A stretch of 64,000 nucleotides of DNA from Celerinatantimonas sp046054165 (GCF_046054165.1 NZ_JBFNXK010000006.1:124001-188000), one strand, 5' to 3'; positions 25,960 through 33,405 are shown, counted from the stretch's first letter. Program-made: numbers and translations. Notes: generated by a model from the letters alone, not told the origin.

Positions 25960-26821
25960 AATGGGTGCCTCGTTCGAGATATTTCAAATTCACAATCGTA
26001 AGAGTAACCAGTACTACCAACATCACCAATGTAGCTGCCGATGCTTTCCCGTAGTCATGGGTCTGCGTCGCCAGTCGCTGAATATAAAACAGTAAGGTCG
26101 TTGATGCGTGAGCCGGGCCACCTTCCGTCATCACCGCCACATGGTCAATCTGGGTAATGGCATAAATGACCGCAACCGTGACCACAAAGTTGATGGTCGG
26201 ACGCAGCATCGGCCACGTGATATAACGAAAGATCTGCCAGCGCGAAGCCCCTTCCATCTTAGCGGCTTCCTGAACGTCACTTGGAATCGCCTGTAAACCG
26301 GCTAAGAAAAATAGCATGTAGTAACCGGTGAATTTCCAGATCCCTAATGCAGCCAGCGCTACCAGCACACTGCTTTTCATCCCCAGAAAATTATGATTCA
26401 TAAAGCCAAACAACTGGCTCAAGTAATAATCCAAAAGCCCCATCGACGGTAAATACACAAACAAAAACAACGTCGCAACACTGACCAGCGGCAGCACCAT
26501 CGGCATAAAGATCACCGCTCGCATCGCCTGATTAATCCGGGTATTTTGCTTAAGCCATACGGCCAAGCCCAGCGCCAGAACCAAACTCGGAGCCACCGTC
26601 ATAGCGATATACAGCAGATTATTCCAACAGGCTTGCCAGAACACCGGATCGGCAAACAACCGTTGGTAATTCGCCCAGCCGACGAATGGCATCGTATCCG
26701 CCATACGCGTATCAAACAAACTATCGTATAACGAGCGCAGCAGCGGTACATAAGTAAAAAGAGCCAGACAAGCCAACACCGGAGCCATCAGCAGGTAGGG
26801 ACGCCAACGCACTAATCGCAT
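25946..26821 (-). CDS. ugpA: Glycerophosphodiester/sugar ABC transporter permease (UgpA-like)
   Basis: 291 residues, six hydrophobic segments, MalF/UgpA type. MAPVLACLALFTYVPLLRSLYDSLFD at the start; EAA loop IPSDVQEAAKMEGASRWQIFRYITWPMLRPT; TEGGPAHASTTLLFYIQ near the end. Partner of the UgpE-like permease. It follows the binding-protein gene by 48 bp. Confidence 0.88.
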   Translation of the reverse strand: MRLVRWRPYLLMAPVLACLALFTYVPLLRSLYDSLFDTRMADTMPFVGWANYQRLFADPVFWQACWNNLLYIAMTVAPSLVLALGLAVWLKQNTRINQAMRAVIFMPMVLPLVSVATLFLFVYLPSMGLLDYYLSQLFGFMNHNFLGMKSSVLVALAALGIWKFTGYYMLFFLAGLQAIPSDVQEAAKMEGASRWQIFRYITWPMLRPTINFVVTVAVIYAITQIDHVAVMTEGGPAHASTTLLFYIQRLATQTHDYGKASAATLVMLVVLVTLTIVNLKYLERGTHYEHQ

Positions 26822-26869
26822 AATTGATCCATTCGAAAATGGGGCCTAAAGCCAAGGCCCCGATAGAAA

Positions 26870-28177
26870 TTACTGAAGGTTATAAACGGTCTGTTTCTGA
26901 TATGGAGCCATCAACTGATCCGCCTTAGCTTGCGCCTGTTGGGCCGCCTGAGAAGGAGTGACCGATGCATCAGAAACCATGGCCGCCAACTGATTTTCCA
27001 TGGCCTGACGAACCGCAACCGTTTCATAAGTTGCATACCACGGATAAGCATATTGCAGCTGCTCAAATGCAACTTTTGCACGGGGATCTTTTTGCAAATA
27101 TTGGATCATCTCTGGAGTATTGTAAGCTGCTTTGCGCGGTGCAAAGTAACCGGTAAAGCGCGACCACTCGCCATTGATTTGCGGGCTAATCAAATACTGC
27201 ATTAACTTGTAGGCCGCTTTTTTCTGGGCATCGTCAATCCCTTTGAATGACACTAATGAAGCACCACCGATGATCACCCCTCGGCGAACATGTGCGGGCA
27301 ACATCGCCACTCCTAAATCGAATGACTTGGCATGGCTGCGCAAAAAGCCCAGAGAACCAGTCGAGAGGATCGTCATTCCCAATTTACCGGAGAGGAACTG
27401 CGCATCGATCTGTTTGGCATCCAGTACCCCTTGCGGCATGACCTTGTCTTTAAAAATCAGCCCCTGCCACAATGTAAGAGCCCCGATGGTCGTCGGATCG
27501 TTATAATAAACTTCGCCGGGATAATCCGGATTGTTAAAACTGCCACCATTAGCATGTACCAGTGAAGAGAGCACCCAACCGCCGTAATCGTTGTTGGTCG
27601 ATGGCAACATAATGCCCCACTGTCCTTTACTGGCATCGGTCAGCTTCTTGGCATCGGCGCGTAGTTGCTGCCAGGTAGCAGGGGCTTGAGTGATCCCCAC
27701 CTGCTTAAATAAATTTTTATTGTAGTAAAGCACGGGCGTTGAATTATGAAATGGCATCGCATACGCCTGCCCTTGATACAGCGCATTTTTCTGCACAGCG
27801 GGCCAGAAATTCGCTTTTAAGAAATCGGTTGCATTCCCGTCATTGCCGTACTGAAACAACTCGCTCATCGGTAGAATTTCATCACTAATCGCCAGATCAA
27901 CCGTATAATTAGCCGACATCACCACCAGTGCCGGAGGATGCCCCGCCTGTGCAGCCGCTTCGGCTTTTTGCTTAGTGGTATCGTAACTCCCGGTGAAAAT
28001 AGCCCGCACTTTAATCTCTGGGTTTTGCTGATTAAATTGCTTCACCAGTTGGTTCATCTTCATCGTCAACTTACCATCGACCGGTGCTGGAAACATCAGG
28101 TCGATCGGTGTTGTCGCCAGCGCCGAGAAAGTCATTCCTGCCATCCATAATCCAATGATGAGCTTATTTAATTTCAT
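26870..28177 (-). CDS. ugpB: Periplasmic binding protein, UgpB-like
   Basis: 435 residues from MKLNKLIIGLW (AAGGA 8 bases before and ATGA overlap with the ATPase stop; the longer frame from 28252 lacks these). Signal peptide ends near SALAT. The sequence follows E. coli UgpB in several blocks: FNQQNPEIKVRAIFTGSYDTTKQKAEAAAQAGHPPALVVM, MPFHNSTPVLYYNKNLFKQVGITQAPATWQQL and STGSLGFLRSHAKSFDLGVAMLP. UgpB binds sn-glycerol-3-phosphate and glycerophosphodiesters in the periplasm; the same ligands are likely here given gpdQ. Confidence 0.88.
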   Translation of the reverse strand: MKLNKLIIGLWMAGMTFSALATTPIDLMFPAPVDGKLTMKMNQLVKQFNQQNPEIKVRAIFTGSYDTTKQKAEAAAQAGHPPALVVMSANYTVDLAISDEILPMSELFQYGNDGNATDFLKANFWPAVQKNALYQGQAYAMPFHNSTPVLYYNKNLFKQVGITQAPATWQQLRADAKKLTDASKGQWGIMLPSTNNDYGGWVLSSLVHANGGSFNNPDYPGEVYYNDPTTIGALTLWQGLIFKDKVMPQGVLDAKQIDAQFLSGKLGMTILSTGSLGFLRSHAKSFDLGVAMLPAHVRRGVIIGGASLVSFKGIDDAQKKAAYKLMQYLISPQINGEWSRFTGYFAPRKAAYNTPEMIQYLQKDPRAKVAFEQLQYAYPWYATYETVAVRQAMENQLAAMVSDASVTPSQAAQQAQAKADQLMAPYQKQTVYNLQ

Positions 28178-29250
28178 AGCGATTCCTTGATCGTCAGCCT
28201 TTGCGTCGTGGTCGCCGAAAACAAATGGATCTGCTCCGGCATAAAATAACAATTGAACTCATCCCCGTCCCTCAGCGGTTGGGATTGAGTGTCATGAAAA
28301 ATCTGTAGTGGGCCATAGCCTGATTCCAAATGCAGCAAACGGACATGACCGAGCAATTCCTGACGACGAAGCCGAGCCGGAAACTGCCCCGATCCTCGGG
28401 GTCCAACCCCGACCCGAATATGCTCCGGACGCAACCCAACCCAGACCATTGATTCCGGTTCATCCTGCTTAAACTCCCAACGACATCCAGCCAGACAAAC
28501 CCAGCCATTTTGCGAAGCAATCTTAAAGGTATTGATTGTCGGCGAGCCGATAAAACGGGCGACAAACAAATTTGCCGGAGTTTGATAAAGCCATTCGGGA
28601 GTCCCCACCTGCTGGATCACCCCTTGATCAAGCACCACGATCCGATCCGCCATTGTCATCGCTTCAATCTGATCATGCGTGACATAAACCGTGGTCGTTT
28701 TTAGTTTTTGATGCAGCGCCATAATGGCATCTCGAACATCACCACGCAGTTTGGCATCCAGGTTCGAAAGCGGTTCATCCATCAAAAACAGTCGCGGTCT
28801 ACGCACAATCGCCCGCGCCATAGCAACCCGTTGCCGTTGTCCTCCCGAAAGGGCTTTCGGACGACGATTTAGTAGAGGCGTCAAACGTAGCATTGCCACC
28901 GTTTCATCAAAAATGGCTTGATGATCCCGCTGTTTTTCCCCGCGAATTTTCATCCCGAAGCGAATGTTCTCAGCCACACTCATGTGCGGAAATAAGGCAT
29001 AGCTTTGAAAGATCATTGAAAAATTACGTTCACGAGGAGATTGACGTGCAATGTCTTCACCATCACAGTAAAGAGCACCACAACTTGGCTGTTCCAAACC
29101 GGCCAAGATCCGCAGTAATGTTGATTTACCGCAGCCCGAAGCCCCCACCAATACCAAAAATTCACCATTCTCAATGGTCAGTGATAGTTGTTTAAGAACT
29201 TGAGTTTGAGCAAATTGTTTGGATAAGTTATCGATTCGAATCTGACTCAT
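28174..29250 (-). CDS. ugpC: ABC transporter ATP-binding protein, UgpC/MalK-like
   Basis: 358 residues from MSQIRIDN (overlaps gpdQ stop as ATGA). Walker A VGASGCGKSTLLRILAGLE, signature ALSGGQRQRVAMARAIVRRP, Walker B LFLMDEPLSNLD, then the MalK-type C-terminal regulatory OB domain (VGLRPEHIRVG...). Unusually the ATPase gene precedes the binding-protein gene, whereas E. coli has ugpBAECQ. Energises UgpAE. Confidence 0.9.
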   Translation of the reverse strand: MSQIRIDNLSKQFAQTQVLKQLSLTIENGEFLVLVGASGCGKSTLLRILAGLEQPSCGALYCDGEDIARQSPRERNFSMIFQSYALFPHMSVAENIRFGMKIRGEKQRDHQAIFDETVAMLRLTPLLNRRPKALSGGQRQRVAMARAIVRRPRLFLMDEPLSNLDAKLRGDVRDAIMALHQKLKTTTVYVTHDQIEAMTMADRIVVLDQGVIQQVGTPEWLYQTPANLFVARFIGSPTINTFKIASQNGWVCLAGCRWEFKQDEPESMVWVGLRPEHIRVGVGPRGSGQFPARLRRQELLGHVRLLHLESGYGPLQIFHDTQSQPLRDGDEFNCYFMPEQIHLFSATTTQRLTIKESL

Positions 29251-30056
29251 GACATCCCTTTCACCCATGGGAAATGCCGCTCGCCATTTAAACGACTCAA
29301 CAAATGTTGATGGCTTACCCAGCGCCCTTCACTGGTGATCGAATGGATTAAACAAGAAGGGGGTTCCATGTTGTAAAGTGGCGTCGAACGCTCACGATAG
29401 CAGGGGATCTGCACCGATGTGGCCGGAGCAACTACAACAACTAACTGACGATACTGGCTGACACTAAAGCGATGATTATGCCCACAGTAAATCCCACGAA
29501 ACTGAGGATAACGATCCGCCAGAGCCAACAGCCGGGAACCATTGATACAGCGCAGCGGATCCATATGGGCATTATTCATCGATAACGGCGGATGATGCAT
29601 GAACAGCACGGTTGGCAACTCAGAAGCCTTCAAGTGTTGCTCAATCCAGTTGGCTAACTCATCATCAATCGCCCCATGAGTCTCCCCAGGGATGGTCGAA
29701 TCCACAAGCAACAACTGATGCCCGCCATATTCCAGGGTATAACGGATTGGACGACCGACCTCAATCAGCGGACAAAGCAGACGAAACGCTTCGCAAAAAG
29801 CATCGCGCTCATCGTGATTTCCATTAATCAGGTAAACCGGACAATTGGCATATTGCAAAATTTTAGCAGCCTGCCGGTATTGCTCCGGATGACCATCATT
29901 TACCACATCTCCGGTAATAATAATCGCATCGACTGGATCATCTAACTGATTGAGTTGGTGAATAATATCCGCATTTTGGGCATTGACATCGAGACTATCG
30001 AACAGCTTCTCTCCCGCTGCACAAAAATGCATATCACTTAAATGGGCCAAACGCAT
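29247..30056 (-). CDS. gpdQ: GpdQ-type glycerophosphodiester phosphodiesterase
   Basis: 269 residues. Calcineurin-like binuclear metallophosphoesterase with ligands in order: HLSDMHF, ITGDVVN, INGNHDER, FMHHPPLSMNNAHMDP, GIYCGHNHRFS. Agreement with Enterobacter GpdQ is strong throughout (GEKLFDSLDVNAQNADIIHQLN; CINGSRLLALADRYPQFRGI). It hydrolyses glycerophosphodiesters to glycerol-3-phosphate and an alcohol in the cytoplasm, replacing UgpQ of E. coli. Start 30056 is preferred over 30059 for AAGGA spacing. First gene of the operon, with Pho-box repeats 46-85 bp upstream. Confidence 0.9.
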   Translation of the reverse strand: MRLAHLSDMHFCAAGEKLFDSLDVNAQNADIIHQLNQLDDPVDAIIITGDVVNDGHPEQYRQAAKILQYANCPVYLINGNHDERDAFCEAFRLLCPLIEVGRPIRYTLEYGGHQLLLVDSTIPGETHGAIDDELANWIEQHLKASELPTVLFMHHPPLSMNNAHMDPLRCINGSRLLALADRYPQFRGIYCGHNHRFSVSQYRQLVVVVAPATSVQIPCYRERSTPLYNMEPPSCLIHSITSEGRWVSHQHLLSRLNGERHFPWVKGMS

Positions 30057-30101
30057 CATGTGTCCTTTCAGGCAATAATGGCCTCAAAGTAGAGAGTCGA
30101 T

Positions 30102-30141
30102 ATGAACTGCAAATGACATGTCGATGACGAATTCGTGAACC
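30102..30141 (-). promoter_or_regulatory. Pho box (PhoB-binding repeats) before gpdQ-ugpCBAE
   Basis: Reading toward gpdQ, four 7-mers recur every 11 bp: GGTTCAC, TCGTCAT, ATGTCAT, AGTTCAT, separated by four bases each. All share TCA at the same place. The PhoB consensus is CTGTCAT repeated at 11-bp period, and the third copy matches 6 of 7. The genes downstream are phosphate-scavenging in E. coli and Pho-controlled there, so function and site agree. Confidence 0.7.
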
Positions 30142-30330
30142 TCAATCATCCCACGTTCAACTCCGTCATATTTCCTGCCAATTTTGACCAGGCCCCTGTT
30201 GCCATCTATGAAAGATGTGTTCAATTTTATTTGACAGACAAACACATGAATATGGTTTTTAATTAACACCATCGAGAGCGAACAACGAATCGCCTCAACA
30301 ATCACCCAGCTCAACAAGAAGGAACAAATG

Positions 30331-30519
30331 ATGAACACTTTCACTAAATTCACTGCCGCCCTTGCTATCGCAACTTCAATCGGTTTTTTGAGTAATGCCG
30401 CTAGCGCCGCTGAAGCATCTGCCGACAACGCGGCCCCTGTCGCTCAGCAAGCCGGTCACTTTAGCGAAGCTCAGGCTGCTCTAAATAACAAATTCGGCGT
30501 CGGCCGTGACAACCACTAA
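30331..30519 (+). CDS. Small exported peptide, array copy 1
   Basis: 62 codons (ATG 30328 is in frame; 30331 has the better spacing from AAGGA). Signal peptide MNTFTKFTAALAIATSIGFLSNAASA, then a mature peptide of about 36 residues beginning AEASADNAAPVAQQ and ending NNKFGVGRDNH. No cysteine, so no disulfides. I do not recognise the family. The mature peptide is hydrophilic with a conserved GHFSEAQ centre and an Arg-Asp-Asn-His end. First gene of the array, about 190 bp from the Pho-box region of the divergent gpdQ operon, so PhoB could influence both directions. Confidence 0.85.
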   Translation: MNTFTKFTAALAIATSIGFLSNAASAAEASADNAAPVAQQAGHFSEAQAALNNKFGVGRDNH

Positions 30520-30560
30520 GACTTTTGAACTTAACTAAAACCAAATTTGAGGAGAACACC

Positions 30561-30749
30561 ATGAACACTATGACTAAAATCGCAACTGCTACTGTTATCG
30601 CCACTACTTTAGGTCTGTTAAGCAATGTCGCCAGCGCTGCTGAAACATCTGCTGACAACGCGGCCCCTGTTGCGCAGCAAGCCGGTCACTTTAGTGAAGC
30701 TCAAGTTGCTTTACATGACAAATTCGGCGTCGGCCGTGACAACCACTAA
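30561..30749 (+). CDS. Small exported peptide, array copy 2
   Basis: 62 codons after GAGGAGAACACC. Signal peptide MNTMTKIATATVIATTLGLLSNVASA; mature AETSADNAAPVAQQAGHFSE with AQVALHDKFGVGRDNH. Differs from copies 1 and 3 in ET for EA and VALHD for AALNN. Function unknown; same comments as copy 1. Confidence 0.85.
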   Translation: MNTMTKIATATVIATTLGLLSNVASAAETSADNAAPVAQQAGHFSEAQVALHDKFGVGRDNH

Positions 30750-30790
30750 GACTTTTGAACTGAACTAAAACCAAATTTGAGGAGAACACC

Positions 30791-30979
30791 ATGAACACAA
30801 TCACTAAAATCGCAACTGCTACTGTTATCGCCACTACTTTAGGTCTGTTAAGCAATGTCGCTAGCGCCGCTGAAGCATCTGCCGACAACGCGGCCCCTGT
30901 CGCTCAGCAAGCCGGTCACTTTAGCGAAGCTCAGGCTGCTCTAAATAACAAATTCGGCGTGGGCCGCGACAACCACTAA
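30791..30979 (+). CDS. Small exported peptide, array copy 3
   Basis: 62 codons. Signal peptide like copy 2 (MNTITKIATATVIATTLG) but mature sequence of the copy-1 type (AEASADN..., AALNNKFGVGRDNH). The DNA of its mature part and following spacer differs from copy 1 at only a few bases, so it appears to be a copy-2/copy-1 mosaic. Function unknown. Confidence 0.85.
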   Translation: MNTITKIATATVIATTLGLLSNVASAAEASADNAAPVAQQAGHFSEAQAALNNKFGVGRDNH

Positions 30980-31014
30980 GACTTTTGAACTTAACTAAAT
31001 TTGAGGAGAACACC

Positions 31015-31203
31015 ATGAACACTATGACTAAAATCGCAGCCGCTGCTGTTATCACCGCTACTTTAGGTCTGTTAAGCAATGTCGCCAGCGCTGCTGAAAC
31101 ATCTGCTGACAACGCGGCCCCTGTTGCTCAGCAAGCCGGTCACTTTAGCGAAGCTCAGGTCGCTTTACATGACAAATTCGGCGTCGGCCGTGACAACCAC
31201 TAA
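31015..31203 (+). CDS. Small exported peptide, array copy 4
   Basis: 62 codons. Signal peptide MNTMTKIAAAAVITATLGLLSNVASA; mature AETSADN..., AQVALHDKFGVGRDNH. The spacer before it is six bases shorter than the others, with the GAGGAGA site kept. Function unknown. Confidence 0.85.
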   Translation: MNTMTKIAAAAVITATLGLLSNVASAAETSADNAAPVAQQAGHFSEAQVALHDKFGVGRDNH

Positions 31204-31244
31204 CACTTTTGAACTTAACTAAAACCAAATTTGAGGAGAACACC

Positions 31245-31433
31245 ACGAACACAATCACTAAAATCGCAGCCGCTGCCGTTATCACCGCTACTTTAGGTCT
31301 GTTAAGCAACGTCGCCAGCGCTGCTGAAACATCTGCTGACAACGCGGCCCCTGTTGCGCAGCAAGCCGGTCACTTTAGCGAAGCTCAGGCTGCTTTACAT
31401 GACAAATTCGGCGTGGGTCGTGACAACCACTAA
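31245..31433 (+). CDS. Small exported peptide, array copy 5, start codon ACG
   Basis: The frame is intact and equals copies 4 and 6 apart from single changes (mature AETSADN..., AQAALHDKFGVGRDNH). At 31245 the start codon reads ACG instead of ATG, with the ribosome site GAGGAGAACACC unchanged. ACG is a very poor bacterial start, so this copy is probably weakly translated or silent. An in-frame TTG at 31209 would put about 12 extra residues before the signal peptide and has no ribosome site. It may be a young pseudogene. Confidence 0.7.
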   Translation, partial: TNTITKIAAAAVITATLGLLSNVASAAETSADNAAPVAQQAGHFSEAQAALHDKFGVGRDNH

Positions 31434-31474
31434 CACTTTTGAACTTAACTAAAACCAAATTTGAGGAGAACACC

Positions 31475-31663
31475 ATGAACACAATCACTAAAATCGCAGC
31501 CGCTGCCGTTATCACCGCTACTTTAGGTCTGTTAAGCAATATCGCCAGCGCTGCTGAAACATCTGCTGACAACGCAGCCCCTGTTGCTCAGCAAGCCGGT
31601 CACTTTAGTGAAGCTCAAGTTGCTTTACATGACAAATTCGGCGTGGGTCGTGACAATCATTAA
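31475..31663 (+). CDS. Small exported peptide, array copy 6
   Basis: 62 codons after GAGGAGAACACC. Signal peptide MNTITKIAAAAVITATLGLLSNIASA; mature AETSADN..., AQVALHDKFGVGRDNH. The last codons use different synonymous triplets (gacaatcat) from the other copies, as expected for the outermost unit. It is followed by two terminator hairpins. Function unknown. Confidence 0.85.
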   Translation: MNTITKIAAAAVITATLGLLSNIASAAETSADNAAPVAQQAGHFSEAQVALHDKFGVGRDNH

Positions 31664-31726
31664 AACGTGTTGGCTCCATTCCCGCTCCAAAAGGAGGTAG
31701 CTGAGTTTGATTTATCTAAATCCAAA

Positions 31727-31751
31727 CGATGCCGTACCCATCACGGCATCG
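31727..31751 (+). terminator. Terminator hairpin 1 after the peptide array
   Basis: Nine-base perfect arms cgatgccgt and acggcatcg with a seven-base loop, 64 bp after the last copy. No T run follows directly, so it may protect the message end or act with the next hairpin. Confidence 0.6.
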
Positions 31752-31761
31752 GCTCTGACCT

Positions 31762-31793
31762 AGAATCGTCGTATTTTATCTAACGACGATTCT
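31762..31793 (+). terminator. Terminator hairpin 2 after the peptide array
   Basis: Eleven-base perfect arms agaatcgtcgt and acgacgattct with a ten-base AT-rich loop, then cctttca. With hairpin 1 it forms a tandem structure typical of highly transcribed units. Confidence 0.65.
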
Positions 31794-31998
31794 CCTTTCA
31801 CGCCAGCTCAATCACGAGTATTAGAGCAACACGACAGAACCACCTTTCGACAATCCCATAAGAGTTGATCGGATACCACAACCGAAAACACGGCTTAAAG
31901 CTCCCCAAAAAAGCAACCGAAATCGTCGGTCATTTATCGAGACCACGGAGCCAGAGTGAAGCACCGTTCACTCTAAAAACTGTTAGTTTTTCATGATT

Positions 31999-32040
31999 GA
32001 ATTGCTGTAAAAATAATCACAAATGATCAACAACCCCTAG
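31999..32040 (+). repeat. Dispersed repeat, copy B
   Basis: gctgtaaaaataatcac followed by aaatgatcaacaacccctag. It is the same motif as the right end of the 15364-15541 element, in plus orientation. No partner end was found to its left, so it is a solo or decayed end. Confidence 0.7.
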
Positions 32041-32146
32041 GATTAGGCACGTTTTTGAGCTGATCGGGAATGCAAGCATGACCCATACATCCTAGACTAA
32101 CAGAGTAATCAATTCCCCCGAAGCACACATCTTTGAAGGTGAAAAA

Positions 32147-32992
32147 ATGAATTCAACAAATCCTGTTTGGTTTATTACCGGCTGTTCGACCGGTTTTGGT
32201 CGAGAACTCGCAAAGCAAGTGATTGCCTTAGGTTGGAATGTTGTGATCACAGCCCGAAATCCAGATAGTCTCGCCGATTTAACCGTAGGTCATGAAACGC
32301 ATACGCTACCACTTGCACTCGACGTCAACGATCAGGCGGTGATCCAACAAGCCGTTGCCCAAGCCATCCAGCATTTTGGTCAGATTGATGTATTAGTGAA
32401 CAATGCCGGTTATGGGTATTTCTCAGCGATTGAAGAAGGTGAGGACGATCAGATCCGCCGCCAATTCGAAACCAATGTTTTTGGATTGAGTGCACTGATT
32501 CGCGAAGTTCTCCCCCACATGCGAGCCAAAAAAGCTGGGCATATCATTAACTTTTCATCCATTGGTGGGCTGGTCGCCTTCCCGGCATTAGGCTATTACA
32601 ATGCCAGCAAATTTGCCGTAGAAGCGATCTCCGAAGCGCTGTATAAAGAAGTCCAGCCACTGGGGATCCATGTTTCTATTGTCGAACCCAGTGGCTTTCG
32701 GACTGACTGGGCCGGTCGTTCCGTCATTGAATCGAAAACCACCATTGATGATTATAAAGAAACAGCAGGGGCACGCCGAGATGCACTGCGAGCGGGCTCA
32801 GGCCATCAAGCCGGCGATCCCGTCCGCGCCGCTCAAGCGGTCATTGATATCGCTCGTTTAGAACAGCCGCCATTGCGTTTGTTACTGGGCAAAGCCGCTT
32901 ACAATACGGCGATGGCACATCTTGATGAACTGCGCCACAACTTTGAGCAGTGGCGCGATGTATCCATCGGTGCCGACTATCCAGAAGAATAA
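32147..32992 (+). CDS. SDR-family oxidoreductase
   Basis: 281 residues, classical short-chain dehydrogenase. NADP-type glycine motif WFITGCSTGFGRELAKQ at the N-terminus, VLVNNAGYG at about residue 85, catalytic Ser in INFSSIGG and YYNASKFA giving the YxxxK pair (about 155-159), then VEPSGFRTDWAG. This matches the subgroup of unassigned oxidoreductases common in proteobacteria. The substrate is unknown. It is monocistronic with its own terminator and lies between two inverted copies of a dispersed repeat. Confidence 0.92.
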   Translation: MNSTNPVWFITGCSTGFGRELAKQVIALGWNVVITARNPDSLADLTVGHETHTLPLALDVNDQAVIQQAVAQAIQHFGQIDVLVNNAGYGYFSAIEEGEDDQIRRQFETNVFGLSALIREVLPHMRAKKAGHIINFSSIGGLVAFPALGYYNASKFAVEAISEALYKEVQPLGIHVSIVEPSGFRTDWAGRSVIESKTTIDDYKETAGARRDALRAGSGHQAGDPVRAAQAVIDIARLEQPPLRLLLGKAAYNTAMAHLDELRHNFEQWRDVSIGADYPEE

Positions 32993-33015
32993 CCACACCA
33001 GACCATCCCCAAATC

Positions 33016-33046
33016 AAGCCGCTTTAAAAACGCGGCTTTCTTTTTT
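33016..33046 (+). terminator. Intrinsic terminator after the SDR gene
   Basis: aagccgc and gcggctt arms with a nine-base loop, followed by tctttttt. Classical Rho-independent structure 24 bp after the stop. Confidence 0.88.
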
Positions 33047-33086
33047 GTTGCCTTCCTCGAACACCAAAGACAAAGCGACGGCGGCT

Positions 33087-33130
33087 TAGGGGGTGTTGAC
33101 CTTTTGTGATTGTTTTTACAGCAACAAAGC
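33087..33130 (-). repeat. Dispersed repeat, copy C
   Basis: On the minus strand: gctttgttgctgtaaaaac, then aatcacaaaaggtc, then aacacccccta. Near-identical to the right end of the 15.4-kb element. The stop codon of the 82-codon frame at 33116-33364 lies inside it. Confidence 0.75.
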
Positions 33131-33364
33131 TATCGAGATATGGGCATTGAAATCGTTAGTTAACATCTGATGAATAAAAGGGGGCGTTTGCATCAAATAT
33201 CCTGCCCCGGCAGAAATAAATGTATATATACCACACAATGTAATCGACAATAGGTTTGCCAGTGCACAAGTGTAAATCGTCTGCCGATGGCGATGAAAGC
33301 GATTGGCCCCCCAGAGCAAGCTGAAGGCTAACATAGATAAAACAACAAAGACCAAAATAGCCAT
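33116..33364 (-). CDS. Small membrane protein, possibly truncated
   Basis: 82 residues with two hydrophobic segments (MAILVFVVLSMLAFSLLWG; then a second around residues 32-55) and a polar stretch between them. I do not recognise it. Its last codons (IALLL, stop) are read from the dispersed repeat copy C, so the original C-terminus may have been lost to an insertion. It is 41 bp downstream of cbiF in the same direction, so it may be the tail of the cobalamin operon. No strong ribosome site. It could be a non-coding frame. Confidence 0.45.
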   Translation of the reverse strand: MAILVFVVLSMLAFSLLWGANRFHRHRQTIYTCALANLLSITLCGIYTFISAGAGYLMQTPPFIHQMLTNDFNAHISIALLL

Positions 33365-33405
33365 TATTTATGATTCTCTATAGCTTCATACCTTTGACAC
33401 ACCCA

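Larger units (their letters stand above)
30331..31663 (+). repeat. Six-copy tandem array of a small secreted-peptide gene
   Basis: Six units with period 230, 230, 224, 230 and 230 bp. Each contains a ribosome site (GAGGAGA in copies 2-6), a 62-codon frame and the same short spacer beginning acttttgaac. The spacer between copies 3 and 4 lacks six bases (aaacca). Copies 2-6 are nearly identical; copy 1 differs in the signal peptide but its mature part is almost identical in DNA to copy 3, a sign of recent duplication or gene conversion. A strong double hairpin follows. Confidence 0.97.
31664..32146. other. Gene-free region after the peptide array
   Basis: 483 bp. Holds two strong hairpins (31727-31751, 31762-31793), an isolated aaaaggagg motif at 31688-31697 with no frame behind it, and a dispersed-repeat copy at 31999-32040. 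The promoter of the SDR gene must lie between that repeat and 32130. Confidence 0.6.

Noticed and set aside
30084..31572. Repeated minus-strand frames of 63-65 codons across the peptide array
   Set aside because: They are antisense shadows of the tandem repeat, lack ribosome sites, and exist only because the sense units are duplicated.
30331..31663. CRISPR-like array
   Set aside because: Units are 224-230 bp, each a complete signal-peptide gene; there are no short repeats with unique spacers and no cas genes.
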